DNA from: 66-474 sp035695065
GTDB taxonomy: Bacteria; Pseudomonadota; Gammaproteobacteria; Xanthomonadales; Rhodanobacteraceae
Assembly: GCA_035695065.1 (NCBI GenBank)
Contig: DASSEW010000015.1
Span: 1 to 42,136, forward strand
Length of the DNA: 42,136 nucleotides
Direction of reading: 5' to 3'
Of this stretch, positions 1 to 7,365 are shown in pieces (position 1 is the stretch's first letter; every line of letters starts with the position of its first letter). Made by a program: the position numbers and the translations under genes. The notes under the pieces were generated by a model, which was not told where the DNA came from, did not search any database, and saw only the letters and a program-made list of their open reading frames with translations.

Positions 1-1644
1 GCTGTCGGTGTTCCACTGCGGCCACTGTTGGCTGTCGGCGAGTTCATGGCCGACTTCGTACAGTGCCTGCGTGTCTTCGGCCACACCCGAAAAATCCCAG
101 TTCGGATCGAAGTTGTCCTGCGGCGTGTGGTAATGGTGCGCGGTGTAGTCGGCGAGCGCGGCGTTGCCCGCGGCGGTGCCGCCGTCGACCTTGTCGTTGC
201 CGGTCTGGCTCATCAGCGCGGGCACGCCGGCCTTGGCGAAGCTGAAATGGTCGGAGCGGAAGTAGAAGCCGTTCTCCGGCGTGGCATCGGGGCTTGCGTA
301 GCGGCCCTGCTTCTTCAGCGTGGCTTTCAGCATGTCTTCGAGTTGCGACTGGCCGCTGCCGATGATCTGCATGTTCTTCGTCGGGCCGATCACGTCCATC
401 GCATCCATGTTGATGTCGGCGACGGTCTTGTCCAGCGGAAACACCGGATGCATCGTGTAGTACAGCGAGCCGAGCAGGCCGGACTCCTCCAGCGTGTCGG
501 CGAGGAACAGCACGCTGCGCTCGGGCTTCTGCTTCGCGAACGCGCCGGCGATTTCCAGCAGCGCCGAAATGCCGGTGCCGTTGTCGATCGCGCCATTGAA
601 GATCTGGTCGCCCTTGAGTTTCGGATCGCGGCCGAAGTGATCCCAGTGCGCCGAATACACGACGACCTGGTCGGGATACTTCGTGCCCTTCACCAGCCCG
701 AGCACGTTGTCGGCGCTGCCGTGTTCGATGCTGCTGTCGAAGCTGATCGACGCCTTGGCGTCCAACGCGACCGGCTTGAAGCCGCGGTGGTCGGCAGCGG
801 CTTTCAGCTTGTCGAAATCGAGGCCGGCCTTGGCGAAGAGGCGGCGCGCGCCATCGGTCGTGATCCAGGCCGCGACCGGCACGCGCGGCGCCGGATCTTC
901 GGATGCCGGCAGGCTGAGTTGCGGGCCGGTCCAGCTGTTCTTCACCACCGTCCACGGATAACCCGCTGCTTCGGTATCGTGCACGATGATGCACATCGCC
1001 GCGCCGGCGCGCGCGCATTGCTCGTACTTGTAGGTCCAGCGGCCGTAGTAGGTCATGGCGCGACCCTTGAACAGGTCCGGATCGTGGTCGCCGAACCCCG
1101 GATCGTTGACCAGCACGATCACCGTCTTGCCCTTCACGTTCTGGCCGGCGTAGTCGTTCCACTGGTACTCCGGCGCGTCCACGCCATAACCCAGGTACAC
1201 GACCGGCGAGTCCTTGATCGAAACGTGCGGCTTGTCCTGCGGATCGTAGGCGACCATGTCGGTGCCGTAGGCGAACGATTGCGTGCCGCCGCCTTCGCTG
1301 ACATTCAACTTCAACGTGTTCTTGCCCTGCACCGTGGCCGAAACCGTCGGCACGGTCTGGAACCACGAGCCGTGGTTGCCGGGTTCAAGCCCGAGCTTCT
1401 TGAACTGCTCGACGATGTAGCCGGTCGCGCGCTTGGCGCCTTCGGTTCCGGGCTTGCGGCCTTCCATGAAATCGGAAGAAATCGCCTTGTCGTAATCGCG
1501 GAAGCCCTGCGCGGTGATCGCCGGGCTGAACGGTGCGGTCTGCGAACCTGCGCTGTTGCCGGATGCGGGCGGCGTTTGCGCGGCTTGCGCGGAAGCCGCA
1601 CAGCACGCGGCGGCGATGAAGGCGGACACAACGATGCGGCGCAT
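1..1644 (-). CDS. Secreted M28-family zinc peptidase (C-terminus cut by window edge)
   Basis: This reading frame is open from an ATG at 1644 to the window edge (548 codons), so the last residues and stop are missing. A signal peptide covers about residues 1-21 (hydrophobic stretch ending in ASAQA), so the protein should be exported. A PA-like insert seems to lie around residues 130-290. The M28 metal and catalytic motifs follow in order: HWDHFG near 332, AIDNGTGIS near 353, LEESGLLGS near 385, NMDAMD near 418 and YHTPQDNF near 507. Members of this family are two-zinc aminopeptidases or carboxypeptidases that trim peptides in the periplasm or outside the cell. Substrate specificity cannot be read from the sequence. 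The gene diverges from a second M28 peptidase across a 214-base gap. Family assignment is firm; the exact enzyme is not. Confidence 0.9.
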   Translation of the reverse strand, partial: MRRIVVSAFIAAACCAASAQAAQTPPASGNSAGSQTAPFSPAITAQGFRDYDKAISSDFMEGRKPGTEGAKRATGYIVEQFKKLGLEPGNHGSWFQTVPTVSATVQGKNTLKLNVSEGGGTQSFAYGTDMVAYDPQDKPHVSIKDSPVVYLGYGVDAPEYQWNDYAGQNVKGKTVIVLVNDPGFGDHDPDLFKGRAMTYYGRWTYKYEQCARAGAAMCIIVHDTEAAGYPWTVVKNSWTGPQLSLPASEDPAPRVPVAAWITTDGARRLFAKAGLDFDKLKAAADHRGFKPVALDAKASISFDSSIEHGSADNVLGLVKGTKYPDQVVVYSAHWDHFGRDPKLKGDQIFNGAIDNGTGISALLEIAGAFAKQKPERSVLFLADTLEESGLLGSLYYTMHPVFPLDKTVADINMDAMDVIGPTKNMQIIGSGQSQLEDMLKATLKKQGRYASPDATPENGFYFRSDHFSFAKAGVPALMSQTGNDKVDGGTAAGNAALADYTAHHYHTPQDNFDPNWDFSGVAEDTQALYEVGHELADSQQWPQWNTDS

Positions 1645-1674
1645 AGAGCTCTCCTTGCGATGGGCGCAATCGAC

Positions 1675-1697
1675 GTAGGAGCCGGCTTGCCGGCGAC
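1675..1697. repeat. REP palindrome, GTAGGAGCCGGC type
   Basis: A GTAG foot is followed by the hairpin GAGCCGGC-TT-GCCGGCGA. This matches by eye the classic REP consensus known from Pseudomonas and relatives. It lies in the gap between the two divergent M28 peptidase genes and differs in sequence from the GTAGGGCGGGC repeats elsewhere in the window. Confidence 0.75.
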
Positions 1698-1858
1698 AGT
1701 CGCCTGCAAGCAAGTTCTTACGTGAAACGACCAGTCTAAGGCCTGCGCACACAAACGGCATGTTGCAGCGCACGTATGACGAAAGTCCTGCATGGTTTTG
1801 CCTGCGCATCACGCCACGAAGGGTTAGGCTTGCATGATCCCGCCGCAGGAAATCCGCC

Positions 1859-3256
1859 ATGCGCACGCTTCGAATCCACGCCACGATCGCCGCCGCGGCG
1901 TTCGCCCTGTCGCTCCCCGCACTCGCCGATGCGCCCGCTTCGAACCCGCCGCCGGCCAACACGCATCCGGAGCTGCGCGCGATCGCGCAAGCGGTTTCCG
2001 CGAAGTCGTTGCACGACATCGATGCGAAACTCGTCGGCTTCGGCACCCGCAGCACCTTGTCTGATACAAAATCGAACGCGCGAGGTATCGGCGCGGCGCG
2101 GCGCTGGGTGAAATCGAAATTCGAATCCATTTCGAAGGATTGCGGCGGCTGCCTCGAAGTGGTCACGCCGTCGAAAGTGTTCACCGGCGAACGCACGCCG
2201 CCAAAGGGCGTGGAAGTGATGGACGTGGTGGCGATCCAGCGCGGCGTGTCGGATCCCGATCGCGTGATCGTGATCACCGGGCATCTGGATTCGCGTCGCA
2301 CCGACGTGATGGACGCGACCGGCGATGCACCCGGCGCGGACGATGACGCGTCCGGCGTATCCGCGCTGATCGAAGCCGCGCGCGTGCTGTCGAAGTACAA
2401 GTTCGCGGCGACCCTGGTGTATTCGGCCGACTCCGGCGAAGAGCAAGGGTTGTACGGCGGCAAGATCATCGCGCAGTACGCAGTGGATCATCACTGGAAC
2501 GTCGAGGCGAACCTCAACAACGACATCGTCGGCAGCCCGCGCGGCGGCGACGGCCAGTACGACCCGCACACCGTGCGGGTGTTTTCCGAAGGGACCAAAT
2601 CCAACGAGACGCTGGAGCAGGCGCGCTATCGCCGCTACCACGGCGGCGGCGTGGATTCGCCCTCGCGCAACATCGCGCGCTACATGGCCGCGCTGGCGAA
2701 CCAGTATCTCGGCGACTTCCATGTGCGGATGGTTTATCGAACCGATCGCTACGGCCGCGGTGGCGACCAGGTCGCGTTCCTGGAACAGGGTTTTCCCGCG
2801 GTGCGCGTCACCGAATCGCAGGAGGACTACACGCACCAGCACCAGGACATCCGCGTCGAGAACGGCATCCACTACGGCGACACGATCGACCACGTGGATT
2901 TCGATTACCTCGCGAACGTGACGCGCGTGAACGCGTTGACGATGGCCGCGATGGCGAGCGCGCCGATGCCGCCGCAGGACGTGACGATCAAGGGCGCACT
3001 AGCTTACGACACCACGGTCGCGTGGAAGCCTTCGCCGGGCGCCGCCACGTACAAAGTCTGGTGGCGCGAAACGACCGCACCGCAATGGCAGCACTCGTAT
3101 GACGCCGGCAGCGCCACCACCGCCGTGCTGAAGGGCATCAACATCGACGACTACTACTTCGGCGTCTCGGCCGTCAGCCAGGACGGCTGGGAAAGCCCGG
3201 TGGAATTCCCCGGCTTCGCCGGAAGCTTCGAGCGCTCGCCGCCGGCCGACAAGTAG
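1859..3256 (+). CDS. Secreted M28-family peptidase with C-terminal FN3-like domain
   Basis: The product is 465 residues with a signal peptide (about 1-24, hydrophobic core then ALADA). AGGAAA lies about ten bases upstream of the ATG, supporting this start. Zinc-peptidase motifs appear in order: TGHLDSR near 141, GADDDASGVSA near 160, SADSGEEQGLYGG near 193, NNDIVG near 220 and DYTHQHQD near 325, the last giving the final metal histidine. Residues about 375-460 resemble a fibronectin type III domain (YKVWWRE and YYFGVSAVSQDGWESP strands). That domain could aid substrate or surface binding. The family hydrolyses peptides in the periplasm or medium. The TAG stop is supplied by the foot of a REP palindrome that begins one base before it. 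It is a distant paralogue of the divergent M28 gene, not a duplicate. Confidence 0.92.
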   Translation: MRTLRIHATIAAAAFALSLPALADAPASNPPPANTHPELRAIAQAVSAKSLHDIDAKLVGFGTRSTLSDTKSNARGIGAARRWVKSKFESISKDCGGCLEVVTPSKVFTGERTPPKGVEVMDVVAIQRGVSDPDRVIVITGHLDSRRTDVMDATGDAPGADDDASGVSALIEAARVLSKYKFAATLVYSADSGEEQGLYGGKIIAQYAVDHHWNVEANLNNDIVGSPRGGDGQYDPHTVRVFSEGTKSNETLEQARYRRYHGGGVDSPSRNIARYMAALANQYLGDFHVRMVYRTDRYGRGGDQVAFLEQGFPAVRVTESQEDYTHQHQDIRVENGIHYGDTIDHVDFDYLANVTRVNALTMAAMASAPMPPQDVTIKGALAYDTTVAWKPSPGAATYKVWWRETTAPQWQHSYDAGSATTAVLKGINIDDYYFGVSAVSQDGWESPVEFPGFAGSFERSPPADK

Positions 3257-3293
3257 GGCGGGCATTGCCCGCCGGCGGACGATGTCCGCCTAC
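3253..3293. repeat. REPIN (paired REP) between convergent genes, carrying both stop codons
   Basis: A GTAG foot, the hairpin GGCGGGCA/TTGCCCGCC, a second hairpin GGCGGAC/GTCCGCC, then a CTAC foot. The left TAG is the stop of the upstream M28 gene. The right CTA, read on the minus strand, is the TAG stop of hrpB. The two genes are convergent and only 33 bases apart. The arrangement matches SMAG-type REP dimers mobilised by RAYT transposases; no such transposase lies in the window. Confidence 0.85.
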
Positions 3294-5929
3294 GTCCGCG
3301 GCTTGGCGCGATGCGTGGGTGTTGCCGTCCACGGGTCGTCGGGCCAGGGGTGTTTCGGATAGCGGCCCTTCAATTCCTTTTTCACTTCCGGGTAGGTGCG
3401 TTCCCAGAAGCTGCGCAGGTCTTGCGTGACCTGGATCGGACGGCCTCCGGGCGAGAGCAGGTGCAACGTCACCGACACGCGCCCGTTCGCAACGCGCGGC
3501 GTGTCGGCCAATCCGAACAGTTCCTGCAGCTTCACGGCGAGCACCGGGCCGTCATCCGTGTATTCGATCCGGCGCGCCATCCCGCTCGGCACCGTGATCG
3601 CATCCGGCGCCTGTTCGTCGAGCAGCTTGCGTTGTGGCCAGTCGAGCAGTGACAGAAACGCGTCCGACAATTCCGCAGAGGACAATGCATCCAGCTTGCG
3701 CTTGCCGTGCAGCGCGGGCGCGAGCCAGCGTTCCAGCGCATCGAGCAGCGCCGAATCGGACACATTCGGAAAGCCCGCATCCGGCATGGTTTCGCGCAAC
3801 CACGCTATGCGTTCACGCAAGCGCATCGCCATCTCCGACCACGGCAGTGCCTGCAAACCGCGCGCGCGGACCTGCGCCAGCAGCGCGGGCAACGCATCTC
3901 CCGCACCGACCGGCACGCTCTTGCGCGACAGCACGATCGCATCGAAACGTTCTTCCTCAAACGCTTCCACCACCTCACGTTCGGAATTCCAGCGCACCGC
4001 GCGCTCGCGCACCATGCGCGAGCCGTAATCGCGCGCCAGCAGCGCCGGATCGAACGGCGCGGCATTCAGCACCAGGCTGTCGCGCGACTCGAAACGTGCC
4101 TCGACGATCACCAGCCACGATTCGCCGAACAGCACGGATTCCTCGTGCAGCCGCGCGCCGCGCCCGTTCGCCAGGACATAACGACGTGGATCGCGTTCAT
4201 CCTGTTTTGCCGCGCGATCCGGAAACGCGTGCAGCAGAAGATTGCCGACGGTGAGCGCGTCCGGCACCCCGCTGGGCGCGCTGCGCACTTCCAGACGCTT
4301 GCGCCAGCCGCGCGCGGATTGTTCGATGGATGCGAGTGCGCCAGCGTCCGCGTTCTGCACGCGTCCGCCACCATCGCGCCACACATGCAGCGCGGCCAGC
4401 GACGCACGGAGATCGTCATTGAACGCACCGCGCAAGGGCGAACGCGCTTCCAGCAGGGCGAGCAGATCGGCCACGAGTGCGCGCTGGGTTTCCGCCGCAC
4501 GCAACGCCGCGGCAGCGAGTCGCGGTTGCGCGCCGAGCCGCAGCATCGCGCGGCCGAGCTGGGTAATCCGCGATGAAGCGTCCACTGCGCCGAGCCGTCG
4601 CAGCAGTTCGCGCGCCTGCGCGAGCGCGCCGGGCGGCGGCGGATCCATCCAGCGCAGTGCGTTCTGCGCATCCTCGCCGACGCCCCAGGCGGCGAGTTCC
4701 AGCGTCAGCGATGACAATTCCGCCTGCGCGATCTCCGGCGTGCGGGAAGACTCGAGCCGTTGCGATTGCGGCCACAGGCGGTATGCGACACCCGGTGCGA
4801 CACGGCCCGCGCGGCCGGCGCGCTGGTCGGCCGAAGCCTGCGAGATGTTCACCGTCTGCAACCGGGTGAAGCCGGAATTCGGATCGAAGCGCGGCTCGCG
4901 CGCGAGCCCTGTGTCCACGACAGCGCGGATGCCCGGCAGCGTCACGCTGGATTCGGCGACGTTGGTGGCGAGGATCACGCGACGCGTACCGGGATCGGCC
5001 GGCGACAACGCGGCGTGCTGTTCGGCGAGCGAGAGTTCGCCATGGAGGGGAAGGATTTCGACGTTCGGGCTGGCGGGATCTGCTCCCTCCCCCACTGGCG
5101 GGGGGCGGTTGGGGTGGGGGGAATGACGCGAGGATTCTGCCCCCGTCCGCCCCTGCTTTGATACAAGCAGGGGCACCTTCCCCCGTAAACGGGGAAAGGA
5201 AGGAACAAAAGCAGCGTCGGAAAGAACCCGTTGTGCCCGCGCGATCTCCCTCCGCCCAGGCAGGAACACCAGCACGTCGCCTTCGGTTTCCCGCAACGCC
5301 TGCTCCACCGCGCGGCGCACCTGCGTATTTTCGTCCTCGCCGCGTCGCGCGGGCGGATGTTCGATGCGCACCGGAAATGCGCGGCCTTCGCTCCGGACCA
5401 CCGGCGCCTGCAGCCACTGCGCCACGCGCTCGCCTTCCAGCGTTGCCGACATGATGACGAGCCGCAGCTCGGGCCGGAGCGAAGCCTGCACGTCCAGCGC
5501 CAGCGCCGCGCCGAGGTCGCCCTGCAGATGCCGCTCGTGGAATTCGTCGAACAGGATCGCGCCGACACCCGGCAGTTCCGGGTCATCCTGCAACATGCGA
5601 GTCAGGATGCCTTCGGTGACCACTTCGATGCGCGTTTGTGCCGACACGCGCGATTCGAAACGGATGCGGTAACCGACTGTCTGCCCGACCGCTTCGCCGA
5701 ATTGCCGGGCCATGAATTCCGCCGCCGCGCGTGCGGCGATGCGGCGCGGCTCCAGCAGGATGATCTTTTTCTCTTGCAGCCACGGTTCGTCCAGCAGCGC
5801 CGGCGGAACCTGCGTGGTCTTGCCCGCGCCCGGCGGCGCTTCCAGCACCAGCCGCGGGTGTTCGCGCAACGAGTCGCGGATCGCGGGGAGCAGTGGGGTA
5901 ATGGGAAATCCGGATTGGGTGCGAGCCAT
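3290..5929 (-). CDS. hrpB: ATP-dependent DEAH-box RNA helicase HrpB
   Basis: The product is about 879 residues. The ATG at 5929 is preferred over an in-frame GTG at 5956, because the nine extra codons come from a REP repeat. Helicase motifs appear in order: APPGAGKTTQ (Walker A, near 35), LFDEFHERH (DEAH-like Walker B), MSATLEG (motif III), VILATNVAESSVTLPG (motif V) and QRAGRAGR (motif VI). A long HrpB-type C-terminal region follows, containing the family's characteristic VTLHLLSPGGRPIQVTQDL-like segment. HrpB is a DExH helicase of poorly known RNA role; in some pathogens it acts in mRNA processing. About 45 residues near 240-285, rich in Pro, Arg and Gly, are foreign to the family and derive from an inserted DNA repeat. 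The gene ends at a TAG inside a REPIN. Confidence 0.92.
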   Translation of the reverse strand: MARTQSGFPITPLLPAIRDSLREHPRLVLEAPPGAGKTTQVPPALLDEPWLQEKKIILLEPRRIAARAAAEFMARQFGEAVGQTVGYRIRFESRVSAQTRIEVVTEGILTRMLQDDPELPGVGAILFDEFHERHLQGDLGAALALDVQASLRPELRLVIMSATLEGERVAQWLQAPVVRSEGRAFPVRIEHPPARRGEDENTQVRRAVEQALRETEGDVLVFLPGRREIARAQRVLSDAAFVPSFPRLRGKVPLLVSKQGRTGAESSRHSPHPNRPPPVGEGADPASPNVEILPLHGELSLAEQHAALSPADPGTRRVILATNVAESSVTLPGIRAVVDTGLAREPRFDPNSGFTRLQTVNISQASADQRAGRAGRVAPGVAYRLWPQSQRLESSRTPEIAQAELSSLTLELAAWGVGEDAQNALRWMDPPPPGALAQARELLRRLGAVDASSRITQLGRAMLRLGAQPRLAAAALRAAETQRALVADLLALLEARSPLRGAFNDDLRASLAALHVWRDGGGRVQNADAGALASIEQSARGWRKRLEVRSAPSGVPDALTVGNLLLHAFPDRAAKQDERDPRRYVLANGRGARLHEESVLFGESWLVIVEARFESRDSLVLNAAPFDPALLARDYGSRMVRERAVRWNSEREVVEAFEEERFDAIVLSRKSVPVGAGDALPALLAQVRARGLQALPWSEMAMRLRERIAWLRETMPDAGFPNVSDSALLDALERWLAPALHGKRKLDALSSAELSDAFLSLLDWPQRKLLDEQAPDAITVPSGMARRIEYTDDGPVLAVKLQELFGLADTPRVANGRVSVTLHLLSPGGRPIQVTQDLRSFWERTYPEVKKELKGRYPKHPWPDDPWTATPTHRAKPRT
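5075..5210. repeat. Repeat element inserted in frame inside hrpB
   Basis: About 135 bases rich in C-runs and G-runs. They contain the inverted arms CTCCCTCCCCCACTGG...CGGTTGGGGTGGGGG and TTCCCCCGTAAACGGGGAA, and a third hairpin AGCAGGGGC/GCCCCTGCT. The first arm resembles the CCCCAACCC/GGGGGAGGG dispersed repeat common in Xanthomonadales intergenic DNA. It separates two conserved hrpB segments (REIARAQRVLSDA and VEILPLHGEL) yet keeps the frame open. Boundaries are approximate. Confidence 0.7.
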
Positions 5930-5937
5930 CGGCGCAT

Positions 5938-5960
5938 TGTAGGAGCGCGCCCGCACGCGA
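5938..5960. repeat. REP palindrome, GTAGGAGCGCGC type
   Basis: TGTAGGAGCGCGC followed by CGCACGCGA gives a GTAG-headed short hairpin. It sits immediately upstream of the hrpB start codon and explains the extra in-frame GTG-initiated codons there. Confidence 0.6.
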
Positions 5961-5987
5961 CCGGATTCATCGTACGGATTCTTGGCT

Positions 5988-6094
5988 CGTCATTCCGGCG
6001 CAGGCCGGAATCCATTTGCTTCTACATGGCACATCAAGATCAAAATGGATTCCGGGTTCCATTCGCGATACCCGCGAACGGCCCCGGAATGACG
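5988..6094. repeat. Dispersed inverted repeat of the GTCATTCCGG type
   Basis: The outer arms CGTCATTCCGG and CCGGAATGACG are inverted copies about 85 bases apart. Internal arms CCGGAATCCAT and ATGGATTCCGG also pair. The element resembles the widespread proteobacterial GTCATTCC...GGAATCCA intergenic repeat and has no coding capacity. It fills most of the gap between hrpB and tatD. Confidence 0.7.
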
Positions 6095-6110
6095 GCGAGG
6101 TTTGCTACGC

Positions 6111-6150
6111 TTTCCCGTTTCCCGTTTCCCGTTTCCCGTTTCCGTTCCCG
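6111..6150. repeat. Heptamer tandem repeat (TTTCCCG) directly before tatD
   Basis: Four perfect TTTCCCG units (6111-6138) are followed by two degenerate units, TTTCCG and TTCCCG, ending two bases before the tatD ATG. The tract occupies the place where a Shine-Dalgarno site would be and is pyrimidine-rich on the coding strand, so no ribosome binding site is visible. Unit length is not a multiple of three. Confidence 0.9.
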
Positions 6151-6152
6151 AC

Positions 6153-6953
6153 ATGCACCTCATCGACATCGGCGCCAACCTCACCCACGAATCGTTCCGC
6201 CACGACTTCGACGACGTGCTCGCGCGCGCGAAACAACACGGCGTCGAGCAGATGGTCGTGACCGGCGCATCCAGGGAAGGCAGCGAAGACGCGTTGAAAC
6301 TGGCGCGCGCGCATCCGAACCTACTTTTCGCCACGGCCGGCGTGCATCCGCATCATGCGAGCGATTACGATGCGGACACCGATGCATTGCTGCGCTCGCT
6401 ACAGCGGGAACCTGAAGTCAAAGCCGTCGGCGAAACCGGGTTGGACTACCATCGCAACTACTCGCCGCGCGCGGCCCAGCTCGCCGCGTTCGAGAAGCAG
6501 CTGGCGATCGCGATGGAAACGAATAAGCCGCTGTTCCTGCACCAGCGCGATGCGCACTCGGATTTCCTCGCGCTGCTCAAAACCGTGCGCGACAAGGTGC
6601 CCGCGGCGGTGGTGCATTGCTTCACCGACACCCGCGAGGCGCTGTTCGACTACCTCGAACTGGATTGCCACATCGGCATCACCGGCTGGATCTGCGACGA
6701 GCGCCGCGGCACGCACCTGCGCGAATTCGTGCGCGAGATCCCGGCCGATCGCCTGCTGCTGGAAACCGACGCGCCGTACCTGCTGCCGCGCACCGTGCGC
6801 CCGCAGCCTTCGGATCGCCGCAACGAACCGATGTACCTCAAGCACATCTGCGAGGAAGTCGCGCGCGATCGCGGTGAACCTGCCGAAACCACCGCCGCGA
6901 ACGCCACCGCTGCGGCACGCAGTTTCTTCGGCCTGCCACGCCCGAATTCCTGA
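6153..6953 (+). CDS. tatD: TatD family metal-dependent 3'-5' DNase
   Basis: The product is 266 residues, the usual TatD length. Metal-binding motifs are visible: DIGANLT at the start, GVHPHHA (near 67), VGETGLDYHRN (near 96), HQRDAH (near 131), VVHCF (near 155) and LLETDAPYLLPR (near 206). The segments ITGWICDERRG and RRNEPMYLKHI match TatD itself rather than its paralogues YcfH or YjjV. TatD is a cytoplasmic TIM-barrel nuclease implicated in DNA repair and DNA fragmentation. The start chosen is the ATG giving the conserved MHLIDIGANLT; an upstream in-frame ATG at 6102 would translate the heptamer repeat and is rejected. The gene is not in a tat operon here, although tatA lies 35 kb away. Confidence 0.93.
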   Translation: MHLIDIGANLTHESFRHDFDDVLARAKQHGVEQMVVTGASREGSEDALKLARAHPNLLFATAGVHPHHASDYDADTDALLRSLQREPEVKAVGETGLDYHRNYSPRAAQLAAFEKQLAIAMETNKPLFLHQRDAHSDFLALLKTVRDKVPAAVVHCFTDTREALFDYLELDCHIGITGWICDERRGTHLREFVREIPADRLLLETDAPYLLPRTVRPQPSDRRNEPMYLKHICEEVARDRGEPAETTAANATAAARSFFGLPRPNS

Positions 6954-7365
6954 GGCCTCCGGGCCCGCCAACGAGGCCTGTCAAGGCCTCCGTGCAATTC
7001 ACACTTGTTTTTTGTGAATTGCTGCGATGCAGGATTGTGATGCCCTTCACGGTTCTGTTACGCTCTGGCTTCAGCTATTCAGCTGGCAGCAAGGAGGCTG
7101 GGAACGAGGGGACGGATGCGATCGCCCGATCGCACGCGTCATTTATCGGGGAATCAAGGACTTCGCCCCACGGATACTGCAACAGACTCAGGGGGGTCTG
7201 ATGCGTGCAAAAACCTGATCCCAAGTGCGGACAGCCGTCCGCGCTTTCTCCAGCCGTCACTCCAATTCACGTCCGTGCGGGCCACGCGTCCGCGCGGATT
7301 TCGTCGTGCCCGCAAGAAAACTCCCGCATTTAAGCGCGCTGTCCAATCTCATCTGAGAGCCGATC
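6954..7365. other. 412-base non-coding gap and presumed 5' leader of the adhesin gene
   Basis: No convincing gene lies here. It opens with GAGGCCT-type inverted repeats just after tatD, possibly tatD's terminator. It also contains an AT-rich 10-bp palindrome (6994-7022) and a small GCGGAC-AGCC-GTCCGC hairpin (7227-7242). I could not assign a convincing -35/-10 pair. The adhesin ATG has a weak GAGAG ribosome site. AT content is higher than in neighbouring DNA around 6990-7080, which fits a promoter and regulatory zone. Confidence 0.5.
6994..7022. promoter_or_regulatory. AT-rich palindrome upstream of the adhesin gene (operator or terminator)
   Basis: GCAATTCACA and TGTGAATTGC are perfect 10-base inverted arms around a T-rich 9-base centre (CTTGTTTTT). 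The TGTGAATT arm loosely recalls CRP/FNR-type half-sites, but the spacing is larger than in those operators. It could instead be a tatD terminator hairpin, although the T-run lies in the loop rather than after the stem. It sits about 345 bases before the adhesin start. Confidence 0.45.

Noticed and set aside
28..1725. 565-codon plus-strand open frame at the left edge
   Set aside because: It is antisense to the M28 peptidase, whose minus-strand frame carries the full set of catalytic motifs and a signal peptide.
7100..7220. Possible riboswitch in the adhesin leader
   Set aside because: I compared it by eye with the cyclic-di-GMP riboswitch core and found no matching conserved elements.
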